DNA of 64,000 nucleotides from Iamia sp. SCSIO 61187 (lineage in GTDB: Bacteria; Actinomycetota; Acidimicrobiia; Acidimicrobiales; Iamiaceae). The notes under the pieces are model-generated. The model was not told the origin of the DNA, searched no databases, and saw only the letters and a list, made by a program, of their open reading frames with translations. This document shows, one piece after another, positions 50,064-58,820 of the stretch. The position numbers were made by a program, and so were the translations under genes. Each line of letters begins with the position of its first letter. Position 1 is the first letter of the stretch. The stretch covers positions 3,414,001 to 3,478,000 of the forward strand of contig NZ_CP050948.1 of the NCBI RefSeq assembly GCF_019443745.1, read 5' to 3'.

Positions 50064-51647
50064 GTGCTCGACGCGCCCATCGCCACCCAGCTGAAGACCC
50101 ACCTCGCCAAGATCACCGAGCCGATCGAGCTGGCCACGTCCCTCGACGACGGGGCCAAGTCGGCCGAGCTGGAGGAGCTGCTCCGGGAGATCGCCGACAT
50201 GTCGGACAAGATCACCCTCGTCCGGGCCGACGACGACAACCGGCGCCCCTCGTTCGCCATCCGCCGGGTCACCGGCGACGAGCAACGGGTGCGCTTCGCC
50301 GGCATCCCCATGGGCCACGAGTTCACCTCGCTGGTGCTGGCGCTCCTGCAGGTCGGGGGCCACCCGTCGACCGCGGACGAGTCCGTCCTGCAGCAGGTGC
50401 GCGACCTCCCCGGCGAGTACGCCTTCGAGACCTACTTCTCGCTCTCGTGCCAGAACTGCCCCGACGTGGTCCAGGCCCTGAACCTGATGAGCGTCATCAA
50501 CCCCCGCATCACCCACGTCGCCATCGACGGGGCCCTGTTCCCCGACGAGGTCGAGGCCCGCCAGGTCATGGCCGTCCCGTCGGTGTTCCTGAACGGTGAG
50601 CCCTTCGAGCAGGGCCGCATGAGCCTCGAGCAGATCGTGGCCAAGCTCGACACCGGCGCGGCCGAGCGCACCGCCCGGGAGATCGACGAGAAGGACCCCT
50701 TCGACGTGCTCGTCGTCGGTGGCGGGCCCGCCGGCGCGGCCGCCGCCGTCTACGCCGCCCGCAAGGGCATCCGCACCGGCGTCGCCGCCGAGCGCTTCGG
50801 CGGCCAGGTCCTCGACACCATGGCCATCGAGAACTTCATCTCCGTGCCCCACACCGAGGGCCCCCGCATGGCGGCCGCCCTCGAGGAGCACGTCAAGGAC
50901 TACGACGTCGACGTCATGAACCTCCAGCGGGCGACCGGGCTCGTGCCCGCCACCGACGAGGGCGGGCTGGCCACCGTCGAGCTGGCCAGCGGCGCCACCC
51001 TCCAGGCCCGCACCGTCATCCTCGCCACCGGCGCCCGCTGGCGGCAGATGGACGTGCCCGGCGAGGCCGAGTACCGCAACCGCGGCGTGACCTACTGCCC
51101 CCACTGCGACGGCCCGCTGTTCAAGGGCAAGCGGGTCGCCGTCATCGGCGGCGGCAACTCGGGGGTCGAGGCGGCCATCGACCTCGCCGGCGTCGTCGGC
51201 CACGTCACCCTGATCGAGTTCGACGACAAGCTCCGCGCCGACGAGGTCCTCCAGCGCAAGCTGCGCAGCCTCCCCAACGCCGAGGTCATCGTCAGCGCCC
51301 TCTCCACCGAGGTGCTGGGCGACGGCGAGAAGGTCGTGGGCCTGCGCTACACCGACCGCACCACCGACGAGAGCCACGAGCTGGTGCTCGACGGGATCTT
51401 CGTGCAGATCGGCCTGCTGCCGAACACCGAGTGGCTCGAGGGCACCATCGAGCTCTCGCCCCGGGGCGAGATCGTCATCGACGAGCGGGGCCAGACCTCG
51501 GCGCCCGGCGTGTTCGCCGCCGGCGACGCCACCACGGTGCCGTACAAGCAGATCGTCATCGCCATGGGTGCCGGGTCGATCGCCAGCCTCAGCGCCTTCG
51601 ACAACCTCATCCGCACCTCCGCCCCCGCCGAACCGGCCCTGGCCTAG
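50064..51647 (+). CDS. ahpF: Alkyl hydroperoxide reductase subunit F
   Basis: A 527-residue AhpF. The N-terminal domain (about 1-195) has two thioredoxin-like folds with the CQNC pair at Cys-129/Cys-132; the FAD/NADH domain has [18 protein letters not shown] and the CPHC pair at Cys-345/Cys-348. These numbers are exactly those of the enteric enzyme. NADH electrons pass through FAD and both Cys pairs to AhpC. The gene starts at GTG after a CCGGAG site. An upstream hairpin may set its level. Confidence 0.95.
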   Translation: MLDAPIATQLKTHLAKITEPIELATSLDDGAKSAELEELLREIADMSDKITLVRADDDNRRPSFAIRRVTGDEQRVRFAGIPMGHEFTSLVLALLQVGGHPSTADESVLQQVRDLPGEYAFETYFSLSCQNCPDVVQALNLMSVINPRITHVAIDGALFPDEVEARQVMAVPSVFLNGEPFEQGRMSLEQIVAKLDTGAAERTAREIDEKDPFDVLVVGGGPAGAAAAVYAARKGIRTGVAAERFGGQVLDTMAIENFISVPHTEGPRMAAALEEHVKDYDVDVMNLQRATGLVPATDEGGLATVELASGATLQARTVILATGARWRQMDVPGEAEYRNRGVTYCPHCDGPLFKGKRVAVIGGGNSGVEAAIDLAGVVGHVTLIEFDDKLRADEVLQRKLRSLPNAEVIVSALSTEVLGDGEKVVGLRYTDRTTDESHELVLDGIFVQIGLLPNTEWLEGTIELSPRGEIVIDERGQTSAPGVFAAGDATTVPYKQIVIAMGAGSIASLSAFDNLIRTSAPAEPALA

Positions 51648-51744
51648 GGGCCGGGCGTGGCCGGACGGGCGGGCGGCCTCGACCTGCCCGGGCCGGGCGC
51701 CGCCGGTGACCTAGGGTCTCCTCCGTGACCTCCGTCACCGGGCC

Positions 51745-52698
51745 ATGAACCTCCGCGACCTCCGGTACCTGGTGGCGGTGGGCGAGCACCGCCACTTCGG
51801 CCGGGCCGCGGAGGCGTGCTTCGTCAGCCAGCCGACCCTCTCGACCCAGATCAAGAAGCTCGAGCGCGAGCTCGGCGTGGAGCTGGTCGAGCGCACGCCG
51901 GGCAACGTGATGCTGACCGCCGTCGGCGAGCAGGTCGTGGCCCGGGCCCGGCTGATGCTCGACGAGGCCGACAGCATCCGGTCGATCGCCCGCCGGGCCC
52001 AGGACCCCCGCTCGGGCACCCTGCGCATGGGCCTGTTCCCCACCCTGGCGCCCTACCTGCTCCCCCACGTGGTGCCGCCGATCCACGAGCGCTTCCCGAA
52101 CCTCGAGCTCCTCCTCGTCGAGGAGAAGACCGAGATCGTGCTCCAGCAGCTCAACGCCGGACGGCTGGACGTCGGGGTCCTGGCCGTGCCGGTCGACGCC
52201 CGCCTCCACCAGGAGAACCTGTTCCAGGAGGACTTCCTGCTGGCCGTGCCGAGGACCCACCCGCTGGCGGCGCGGGGCGACGAGCCCGTCGACGTCGGTG
52301 TCCTGGTCGACACCCACGTCCTCCTGCTGGAGGAGGGCCACTGCATGCGCGACCAGGCCCTGTCGGTCTGCCGGCTCTCCGGCGCCGCCGAGATGGCCGG
52401 GTTCCGGGCGACCAGCCTGGAGACCCTCAGGCAGATGGTCTCGGCCGGCGTCGGCGTCACGCTGCTGCCCGAGCTGACCGTGCGGCCGCCCGTGCCGCCC
52501 TCGGACGGCATCGCCCTGCTGCGCTTCGCCGACCCCGTCCCCCGGCGCCAGATCGCCATGCTCTGGCGGGAGACCAGCGTCTACGGCGACCTGCTCCGCG
52601 AGATGGCCGAGGTCATCCGGACCGTCGTCTCCGGCCTCCTCGGCCCCGACGCCGTGGCCCTCCCCCCTGCCCTCGTCGACCCGGCCCGGGCCGGCTGA
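51745..52698 (+). CDS. oxyR: LysR-type peroxide sensor OxyR
   Basis: A 317-residue LysR regulator. The N-terminal helix-turn-helix is LVAVGEHRHFGRAAEACFVSQPTLSTQIKKLEREL. The effector domain has EEGHCMRDQALSVC with Cys-200 and Cys-209, one residue offset from the redox Cys-199/Cys-208 of E. coli OxyR. It is downstream of and co-directional with ahpCF, 97 bp away, with its own possible promoter. OxyR is therefore the likely activator of ahpCF on peroxide stress. Confidence 0.94.
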   Translation: MNLRDLRYLVAVGEHRHFGRAAEACFVSQPTLSTQIKKLERELGVELVERTPGNVMLTAVGEQVVARARLMLDEADSIRSIARRAQDPRSGTLRMGLFPTLAPYLLPHVVPPIHERFPNLELLLVEEKTEIVLQQLNAGRLDVGVLAVPVDARLHQENLFQEDFLLAVPRTHPLAARGDEPVDVGVLVDTHVLLLEEGHCMRDQALSVCRLSGAAEMAGFRATSLETLRQMVSAGVGVTLLPELTVRPPVPPSDGIALLRFADPVPRRQIAMLWRETSVYGDLLREMAEVIRTVVSGLLGPDAVALPPALVDPARAG

Positions 52699-52785
52699 CC
52701 GGTTTCGAGCGACACCATCCGGGCCAGTGCGACGCCGGTCACCGGCCTGCCCGTCGCGCCGGTGCTGCGACCTCAGGGGGTCCCG

Positions 52786-53673
52786 ATGCCCGTCCGCGCC
52801 GTCACCATCCCCGCCCTCGTCGCCCTGGTGGCGAGCCTGCTGCTCGGTTCGTGCACACCGCCGCCGAGCTACGTCGCCCTGGGCGACTCCTTCACCGCAG
52901 GACCGCTGATCCTCCCCCAGGACGCCGGGGTGCCGGGGTGCCTGCGCTCCGACGCCAACTACCCCAACCTGGTCGCCCCGGACCTGCCCCAGCCCGCCTT
53001 CCGGGACGTGAGCTGCAGCGGCGCCCGCACCCGCGACATGACGCAGGCCCAAGACGTCGAGCCCGACCCGGACAACCCGCCACAGCTCCAGGCCCTCGAC
53101 GGGGCCACCGAGGTCGTCACCCTGGGCATCGGGGGCAACGACATCGGCTTCACCGAGATCGCCGAGACGTGCGTCCGCCTCGGCCTGCGCGACCCGCAGG
53201 GCTCGCCGTGCCGCGACCACTACACCGCCGGCGGGGTCGACCAGATCGCCGCCCGCATCGCCGCCCTCCGGCCCCGGCTGCGGGCCGTGCTCGACGAGAT
53301 CGCCCGTCGGTCGCCCCGCGCCACGGTGTTCGTCGTCGGCTACCCCGCCATCCTCCCCGAGACCACCGCTCTGTTCGACCTCTGCCGGCCGAGCCTGCCG
53401 ATCGCCACCGGCGACGTCGCCTACCTCCGGGACCAGGTCCAGAAGCGGCTGAACGCGGCGATCCGGGCGGAGACGGTCGGAGGGGGCGACGTCTACGTCG
53501 ACACCTACACGCCGAGCATCGGCCACGATGCCTGCCAGCCCCCCACGGTGCGCTGGGTCGAGCCGCTGATCCCCGCCGCCGACGCCGCCCCGGTCCACCC
53601 CAACCGGTCCGGCATGGCGGGCATGGCCGCCATCGTGCGCTCCTCCATGCGTGCCCACGGCGTGATGGCCTGA
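52786..53673 (+). CDS. Secreted SGNH/GDSL-type lipase-like lipoprotein
   Basis: From the ATG 7 bases after CAGGGGG the product has 295 residues. The leader LVALVASLLLGSC ends in a lipobox. The catalytic Ser is in YVALGDSFTAGP (block I), Asn/Gly in TLGIGGNDIGFTEI (block III), and VHPNRSGMAGMA holds the Asp/His-type block V. Six Cys in the mature part suggest disulfides, as in actinobacterial SGNH lipases. It probably hydrolyses lipids outside the cell. Confidence 0.88.
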   Translation: MPVRAVTIPALVALVASLLLGSCTPPPSYVALGDSFTAGPLILPQDAGVPGCLRSDANYPNLVAPDLPQPAFRDVSCSGARTRDMTQAQDVEPDPDNPPQLQALDGATEVVTLGIGGNDIGFTEIAETCVRLGLRDPQGSPCRDHYTAGGVDQIAARIAALRPRLRAVLDEIARRSPRATVFVVGYPAILPETTALFDLCRPSLPIATGDVAYLRDQVQKRLNAAIRAETVGGGDVYVDTYTPSIGHDACQPPTVRWVEPLIPAADAAPVHPNRSGMAGMAAIVRSSMRAHGVMA

Positions 53674-53710
53674 CCCCCCGCGCCACCGACCATGCCGGCC
53701 GACGCGGGCT

Positions 53711-53727
53711 ACTTGGTTGTTCCAAGT
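53711..53727. promoter_or_regulatory. HxlR-type operator ACTTGG-TTGTT-CCAAGT
   Basis: A 6-bp perfect inverted repeat with five bases between, in an AT-richer patch 42 bp upstream of the hydrolase gene. The half ACTTGGTT recurs on the minus strand at 55793-55800, before the hxlR-type gene. HxlR operators have this form, so one regulator may bind both. Confidence 0.5.
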
Positions 53728-53768
53728 TCGACCTTGACTCCTCCAAGCACGAGGCGTAGACCGCTGGC

Positions 53769-54458
53769 ATGGGCTCGTTCGTCCTGGTCCACGGCGCGTG
53801 GCACGGCGGCTGGTGCTGGGACCGCGTGACGACACGCCTGGTCGGCGCCGGCCACACCGTGATCGCCCCCGACCTCACGGGGTTGGGCGCCGACGCCGCC
53901 GCCCTCGACCGCCACGTCGGTCTCGGGACCCACGTCGACGACGTCACCGCCGTCCTCGAGCAGGCCGTCGAGCCGGTGGTCCTCGTGGGGCACAGCTACG
54001 CCGGGTTCGTGGTCCGGCAGGCGGCCGACCGCCGGCCCGAGGCCGTCGCCCAGCTCGTCTTGCTCGACGCCTGGTTCGGCGCAGACGGGCAGTCCCTCTT
54101 CGACCGGGCGCCGGCCTGGTTCCGCGACGCCCTCTCCGCCTCGGCCGCCCGCGACGGGGACGGGTGGCGGCTGCCCCCACCTCCCCCCTCGCTGGTCGGG
54201 GTGGACGACCCCGCCGACGTGGCGTGGGTCGCGCCCCTCCTCACCGACCACCCCCTCCGCACCTTCACCGACCCGACCGTCCTCTCCGGCGCCGTCGATG
54301 CCGTGCCGACGAGGGCCATCACTGTCGCGCCCGAGTCGCTGCCGTTCCGCGCGTGGGCGGCGGAGGCGGGCTGGGCGGTGACCACGTTGGCGACCGGTCA
54401 CGACGCCATGGTGACCGCCCCCGACGCCCTGGCCGCCGCCCTCACGGATGCCGCGTGA
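53769..54458 (+). CDS. Alpha/beta hydrolase
   Basis: A 229-residue protein. FVLVHGAWHGGWCWDRV has the HGxxHG-like oxyanion motif, VLVGHSYAGFVV is the nucleophile elbow (Ser), and VTTLATGHDAMV holds the catalytic His; an Asp lies in between. The group includes salicylate-esterase-like (MES-type) enzymes of about 230 residues. Its stop overlaps the start of the MOSC gene (GTGA). Substrate unknown. Confidence 0.88.
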   Translation: MGSFVLVHGAWHGGWCWDRVTTRLVGAGHTVIAPDLTGLGADAAALDRHVGLGTHVDDVTAVLEQAVEPVVLVGHSYAGFVVRQAADRRPEAVAQLVLLDAWFGADGQSLFDRAPAWFRDALSASAARDGDGWRLPPPPPSLVGVDDPADVAWVAPLLTDHPLRTFTDPTVLSGAVDAVPTRAITVAPESLPFRAWAAEAGWAVTTLATGHDAMVTAPDALAAALTDAA

Positions 54459-55129
54459 CCCCGCGCCGGGCCCCGAGCGACCCCGGCGGGACGGGGCGGC
54501 TGGAGGCCGTGTACGTCGGGACGCCCCAGCCGATGATCTCGAGCCGTGGGCCGGTCCGCTCGGCCATCGCCAAGCGGCGGGTCAGCGATCCCGAGGTGCG
54601 GGTCGGGACGCTGAACATCGACGGCGACCGCCAGGCCGACCTCTCCGTCCACGGGGGCCCGGACAAGGCCGTGTACGCCTACCCGGTCGAGCACTACGCG
54701 GCCTGGGTCGCGGCCGGGTTCCGCCTCGCCATCGGGGGCGTGGGCGAGAACCTGGCCGTGGGCGGCTTCTCGGAGCAGGACGTGCGCATCGGTGACGTCT
54801 GGGAGTGGGGCGACGCCGTGCTCGAGGTGTCCCAGCCCCGCTCGCCGTGCTTCAAGCTCGCCATCCACGCCGGGCGCCGGGGCGCCGGCCGGCACCTCGT
54901 CGCGACCGGTGCGTGCGGCTGGTACCTCCGGGTCCTCCGGACCGGGTCCGCCCCGACCGAGGGGACCATCAGGCGCGCCGCCACCCACCACGCCGAGCCC
55001 ACGGTCGCCGAGGCGTTCGTCGCCCCCCGCCCGGGCGCCGATCCCGAGGTGCGGTCCCGGGTGCTCTCGAGCGCCCGGTTGGCCGACCAGTGGCGGGCGG
55101 CGGTGCCGGACCACCGGACCGGGCGCTGA
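54455..55129 (+). CDS. MOSC domain protein (YiiM-like)
   Basis: Starting at the GTG that overlaps the previous stop, the product has 224 residues. VHGGPDKAVYAYPVEHYAAW and SPRSPCFKLAIHAG-like motif (the conserved Cys in QPRSPCFKLA) mark a MOSC fold, which in YiiM-type proteins carries the molybdenum cofactor and reduces N-hydroxylated compounds. Molybdopterin synthesis genes lie about 6 kb away. It is coupled to the hydrolase gene and convergent with the hxlR-type gene six bases away. Confidence 0.88.
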   Translation: MTPRRAPSDPGGTGRLEAVYVGTPQPMISSRGPVRSAIAKRRVSDPEVRVGTLNIDGDRQADLSVHGGPDKAVYAYPVEHYAAWVAAGFRLAIGGVGENLAVGGFSEQDVRIGDVWEWGDAVLEVSQPRSPCFKLAIHAGRRGAGRHLVATGACGWYLRVLRTGSAPTEGTIRRAATHHAEPTVAEAFVAPRPGADPEVRSRVLSSARLADQWRAAVPDHRTGR

Positions 55130-55135
55130 TGCTCG

Positions 55136-55768
55136 TCAGGCGAACAGGTTGGCCAGCGCCGTGACGGCTGCGGGCTCGCCCTCCACCTCCACGTCCCCCG
55201 AGGCGATCAGGTCTCGCGCCCGCGCCGGGTCCATGGCCACCGCGAGGGCCTCGACCTCGCCGGTGAGGGTCACCGCCGCCGGCTCGTCGTCGGGTCGCGC
55301 CTCGACGGCGTCGGGCGTGATGCGCAAGGTGACGGAGCCCTCCGGCGTGCAGAAGCGTGCCGTCAGGTCGACGCCCGGGCGATCGTCGCGGATCAGTGCT
55401 CGCACCGCCCGGCCCAGCCACTCCGGGTGGAGCACGTCGTCGGGGTCGCGCTCCTCGATCAGGGCCCGGCCCCATCGGGCATAGGCGACGATCACGTCCT
55501 CGAGGCCGGCGCCCGCCGGGGTGAGCGAGTACACGCGTGCGCCCGACGGTGGCGGCTGGGTCGAGCGCTCGACCAGCCCGGCGGCCTCGAGGTCCCGGAG
55601 CCGGCTGGCGAGGACGTCGGTCGAGACGCTGACGAGGCCGTGCATCAGGTCGACGTAGCGCTTGGGGCCGTCGAGGAGCTCGCGGACGATGAGCAGGGTC
55701 CAGCGCTCGCCCACCAGGTCGAGGCTCTTGGCCAGGGCGCAGTGCTGGCGGTAGCGGCGACCCGTCAC
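55136..55768 (-). CDS. HxlR family regulator with a C-terminal SCP2-like domain
   Basis: A 210-residue protein. CALAKSLDLVGERWTLLIVRELLDGPKRYVDLMHGLVSVSTDVLASRLRDLEAAGLVERS is the HxlR winged helix with the conserved Cys-10. The C-terminal 80 residues (SVTLRITPDAVEARPDDEP... GDVEVEGEPAAVTALANLF) resemble sterol-carrier-type SCP2 folds. The latter could bind a lipid ligand. It starts at GTG and is likely to control itself and the hydrolase-MOSC pair. Confidence 0.87.
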   Translation of the reverse strand: MTGRRYRQHCALAKSLDLVGERWTLLIVRELLDGPKRYVDLMHGLVSVSTDVLASRLRDLEAAGLVERSTQPPPSGARVYSLTPAGAGLEDVIVAYARWGRALIEERDPDDVLHPEWLGRAVRALIRDDRPGVDLTARFCTPEGSVTLRITPDAVEARPDDEPAAVTLTGEVEALAVAMDPARARDLIASGDVEVEGEPAAVTALANLFA

Positions 55769-55864
55769 GGCCGCACGCTACTCACTCCGGGGAACCAAGT
55801 GGGGACTCTGGCCACCAGAGCGAGTACGGGAGCGGGCGCCGCGGCGACGCGGTCCGAGCGGCCC

Positions 55865-56269
55865 CTACAGCGTCTGGGCCTGGAGCCGGGCGGCGCGCAC
55901 GCGACCCTCCTCGCCCCGGTCCCCGGTCGCCTCGTCCTCCTGCTCCCGCTGCTCGGCCAGGGCGGCATCGACCTCCGGCAGCACCTCGGCCGCGAAGTAG
56001 GTGTTGGCGCCCTCGATGCGACGGTCGACGTCGGCCACCGCGGCCGCCAGCTCGGCGTCGGGCGGCCGGATGGTCACCGTCTTGCCCTTCAGGGTCGGGG
56101 TCGCGGAGTCAGAGCCGCCGTCGACGGGGTTGGCGAACCGCTCGGCCCACTCCACGGGCGGCACGGTCGAGAGACCGATCTGGACCTCGAGCCGGCTGTC
56201 GTCATCGGGGTCGATGCCCACGACGTCGGGGTGCTCGCGGGTGACGGGGAGCCAGGGGGATGTGGTCAT
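55865..56269 (-). CDS. Hypothetical acidic protein
   Basis: A 134-residue protein from ATG, rich in Asp and Glu, with a long C-terminal helix (DVDRRIEGANTYFAAEVLPEVDAALAEQREQEDE). The N-terminal part LPVTREHPDVVGIDPDDDSRLEVQIGLSTVPPVEWAERF is probably folded. No family is recognised. The stop TAG overlaps nothing; the neighbour downstream is hxlR. Confidence 0.6.
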   Translation of the reverse strand: MTTSPWLPVTREHPDVVGIDPDDDSRLEVQIGLSTVPPVEWAERFANPVDGGSDSATPTLKGKTVTIRPPDAELAAAVADVDRRIEGANTYFAAEVLPEVDAALAEQREQEDEATGDRGEEGRVRAARLQAQTL

Positions 56270-56380
56270 GGACCCGACACTGCGCGGAGCCGCCGACCCT
56301 GCGCTCCCCCGTTCGGGGGTTTCCCTCGTCGGGCGAGCGGCGGTGCTCTCGACTGCCCGTCCATCAGAACCGACGCACTG

Positions 56381-56413
56381 TTGACTTTTGGGAGACGGTC
56401 CGTATGGTGACCG
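56381..56413 (+). promoter_or_regulatory. Promoter with TetR-like operator before the secreted esterase gene
   Basis: TTGACT and TATGGT with sixteen bases between form a sigma-70-like promoter. CGGTC-N8-GACCG (56396-56413) covers the -10 box. The tetR gene downstream of the esterase is the likely source of a repressor. Confidence 0.5.
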
Positions 56414-56450
56414 ACATCACAGCCACCGACCACCCGGGGTGATCCGCGCC

Positions 56451-57329
56451 ATGACGTCCATCTCTCGTCCGCTTCGTCGAGTCCTCCTCGGCTCCCTGCT
56501 GGCCCTGGCCCTGGCGATGACGGCGATCGCCGCGCCCGGAGGGGCGGCCTCGACCATCGAGACGACCTACAAGGCGACCGGGACGTGGACGGTCAGCACC
56601 GTCGCCGGCACCGACGCCCAGGGACGGCCGATCACCATCGTCCACCCCACGAACCTCGGCGCCAACGGCTTCGACCACCCCATCATCACCTGGGGCAACG
56701 GGACCGGCAGCACCCCGTCGAACTACACCGCCACCTTGCAGCACCTGGCGTCGTGGGGGTTCGTGGTCGTCGCGTCCAACAGCGGCTCGGTCGGCTACGG
56801 GGGCGAGGTGTGGGCGGCGGCCCAGGCGATGATCGCCCTGAACAGCAACCCGTCGAGCCCCTTCGACGGCAAGCTCGACACCACCAAGATCGGCGCCGCC
56901 GGCCACTCGCAGGGTGCCACCGGGGCGGTGAACGCCACCATCATGTCGAACGGCGCCATCACCTCGACCGCCCCCATCGCCTTCGTCGACCCGTTCTGGT
57001 TCTTCGGCAACACCGCCCAGATGCCCGACTGGACCAAGGTCACCAAGCCGATCTTCTTCATCTCCGCCACCGGGGACTGGCTGGCGAGCCGATCCCAGCA
57101 GACCACCTACTACAACGGCATCGCCGGCCCGGCAGCCAAGGCCGCGACCAAGGGCGGCGACCACAACGTCATCCAGCAGCCGGCCAACGCCCAGCTCGGC
57201 TACCTCACGGCCTGGTTCATGTACACGCTGCGGGGCGACACGACCGCCCGCCAGGCCTTCGCCGGGACGGCGCCGGAGCTCCTCGGCAACACCGGGTGGA
57301 CCAACGCCGCCCGGAAGAACCTCCCCTGA
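56451..57329 (+). CDS. Secreted polyester-hydrolase/cutinase-like alpha/beta hydrolase
   Basis: From the ATG after CGCGCC the product has 292 residues. A signal peptide (VLLGSLLALALAMTAIAAPGGAA) precedes the mature protein. TYKATGTWTV, TWGNGTGSTPSNY (oxyanion region), the nucleophile GHSQGATGAV, an Asp in SATGDWLAS and KGGDHNV with the His fit the PETase/cutinase-like dienelactone-hydrolase superfamily. True PETases have GHSMGG or GWSMGG, so activity on plastics is not implied. A TetR gene follows. Confidence 0.85.
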   Translation: MTSISRPLRRVLLGSLLALALAMTAIAAPGGAASTIETTYKATGTWTVSTVAGTDAQGRPITIVHPTNLGANGFDHPIITWGNGTGSTPSNYTATLQHLASWGFVVVASNSGSVGYGGEVWAAAQAMIALNSNPSSPFDGKLDTTKIGAAGHSQGATGAVNATIMSNGAITSTAPIAFVDPFWFFGNTAQMPDWTKVTKPIFFISATGDWLASRSQQTTYYNGIAGPAAKAATKGGDHNVIQQPANAQLGYLTAWFMYTLRGDTTARQAFAGTAPELLGNTGWTNAARKNLP

Positions 57330-57391
57330 GGCGTCGCCTCCCGGCGCGGCGTCAGGGGCGCCGCGCCGGGAGGTGATAGGACTTCCGCGGC

Positions 57392-58051
57392 ATGAGCCCG
57401 GCGAAGAAGAGGGCGCTCGACACCCCCGCCCGCGCCGGTCGGCGACGAGGCCCCACCAAGGGCGACCTGAAGGAAGCGGCGATCCTCGACTGCGCGTGGG
57501 AGCTGCTCGGGACCAAGCCGGCCACGGAGATCACCATCGAGGAGCTCGCCCGAGGGGCGGGCATCTCCCGGCCGACCTTCTACTTCTACTTCGCGTCGCG
57601 GGACGCGGTGGTCCGCGCCCTGGCCGCGCGGGTGGGCCAGGAGCTCTACGACACCTTCGGCGCCCCCCTCGTGTCATCCTCCGACGACCCGCAGGGCGTC
57701 GTCCGGGCTGCGGTCGCGGCCTACATGGATCGGTGGCGCACCGAGGGCCGCGTCCTGCGGGCCATGGTGCCGCTCTCCGAGGGCGACGGCGGGCTGCGCG
57801 ACTTCTGGGAGCCGATCAGCGACCGGATGGTCGAGACCATCGCCGCGTCGATCGAGGCCGAGCGGGAGGGCGGGCGGGCCCTGCCCGGACCGCCCAGCTC
57901 GCAGGACCTGGCCCGCGCCCTGGTGGCGATGCTGTGGCGCAGCGGCTACGAGCTGTCGGTCGATCAGCCCTCAGCGGCCGAGCGACGCCGCCGGGTCGAC
58001 ACGCTCACCACCGTGTGCCTCCGCGCCGTCTACGGCGCCTCGCCCGGCTGA
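57392..58051 (+). CDS. TetR family regulator, EthR-like
   Basis: A 219-residue protein. AAILDCAWELLGTKPATEITIEELARGAGISRPTFYFYFASRDAVVRALAARV is the TetR DNA-binding domain of the EthR group, with a tall helical ligand-binding domain after it. Basic N-terminal residues (PAKKRALDTPARAGRRRGP) extend the DNA contact. It follows the secreted esterase gene by 62 bp. A palindrome over the esterase promoter is a likely target. Confidence 0.9.
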   Translation: MSPAKKRALDTPARAGRRRGPTKGDLKEAAILDCAWELLGTKPATEITIEELARGAGISRPTFYFYFASRDAVVRALAARVGQELYDTFGAPLVSSSDDPQGVVRAAVAAYMDRWRTEGRVLRAMVPLSEGDGGLRDFWEPISDRMVETIAASIEAEREGGRALPGPPSSQDLARALVAMLWRSGYELSVDQPSAAERRRRVDTLTTVCLRAVYGASPG

Positions 58052-58079
58052 GGTGGACCTCCTCCGCCAGGAGAAGGAG

Positions 58080-58153
58080 TGGAGGTGATGGGATTCGAAC
58101 CCACGGCCTCTTCGATGCGACCGAAGCGCTCTAGCCAACTGAGCTACACCCCC
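58080..58153 (-). tRNA. tRNA-Ala(CGC)
   Basis: The minus strand folds into a complete cloverleaf: acceptor GGGGGTG with CACCTCC, D arm GCTC/GAGC, anticodon stem CTTCG/CGAAG with a loop GTCGCAT giving anticodon CGC, and T arm with TTCGAAT. The G3-T70 pair, the main alanine identity element, is present. The 3' CCA is not encoded. It is outside any operon. Confidence 0.93.
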
Positions 58154-58319
58154 GGAGGGACCGCCACCCTACCCGTTCCCTGGTGGCGGCTCCGCACCGT
58201 TGCCGGCACGGGCACGACGGGCGTCGCGTCGGCTGCCGACGTGCGTCCCCGGCGCCCACGGACGGGTGAAAGTCGGAGCTCCCACTCACTGCGGCCACTT
58301 TGCCACCGATGGTGGTTGC

Positions 58320-58757
58320 ATGCGCACGAAGCTCCGCCGACGGACCATCCAGGTGGCCGCCCTCGCCGTGGCGCTCGTGGTGGTGCTGTCCGGCTGCATC
58401 TCCTCCGGTCAGACCGCGGTCCAGAACGAGCTCAACGCCGACCGCAGCGCCTACGCCCTCCGCCGCCTGCCGACCCACGGCCAGCTCAACACCAAGGCCC
58501 AGGCCTGGGCCGAGAAGCTGGCCCGTGACGGGGTGCTGTCGCACTCGAACCTCACCTCCGGCGTCCCCGGCTGCTGGCGCGCCCTGGGCGAGAACGTGGG
58601 CTACGGCAGCTCCGCCGCCGGCGTCCAGGACGCCTACATGCGGTCGACCAAGCACCGAGACAACGTCCTCGACCGCCGGTGGAGCTACGTCGGGGTCGGC
58701 TACGCCAAGGCCGGCAGCCGGGTCTACACCGTCCAGGTCTTCATGCAGGGCTGCTGA
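58320..58757 (+). CDS. CAP-domain (SCP/PR-1) lipoprotein
   Basis: From MRTKLRRRTIQVAALAVALVVVLSGC the product has 145 residues and a lipobox at LSGC. The CAP fold is shown by NELNADRSAYALRRL, AQAWAEKLARDGVLSHSNL, GCWRALGENVGYG, AYMRSTKHRDNVLDRRWSYVGVG. The active-site-like His/Glu residues are present. The end C, in VFMQGC, may pair with the Cys in PGCWR. It is likely anchored at the outer face of the membrane. Function unknown. Confidence 0.88.
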   Translation: MRTKLRRRTIQVAALAVALVVVLSGCISSGQTAVQNELNADRSAYALRRLPTHGQLNTKAQAWAEKLARDGVLSHSNLTSGVPGCWRALGENVGYGSSAAGVQDAYMRSTKHRDNVLDRRWSYVGVGYAKAGSRVYTVQVFMQGC

Positions 58758-58817
58758 GCCCGACGGGCTCCACCCGTCCTGGTTCGGCCGGCCTCCTGGC
58801 GGGGGGTCGGCCGAGCC
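58756..58817. terminator. Two hairpins between convergent CAP and translin-like genes
   Basis: GAGCCC-GAC-GGGCTC (58756-58770) overlaps the CAP gene stop. GGTTCGGCCG/CGGCCGAGCC (58781-58817) is a 10-bp stem with one T-G pair. Together they would separate the two convergent genes. Confidence 0.5.
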
Positions 58818-58820
58818 GCG

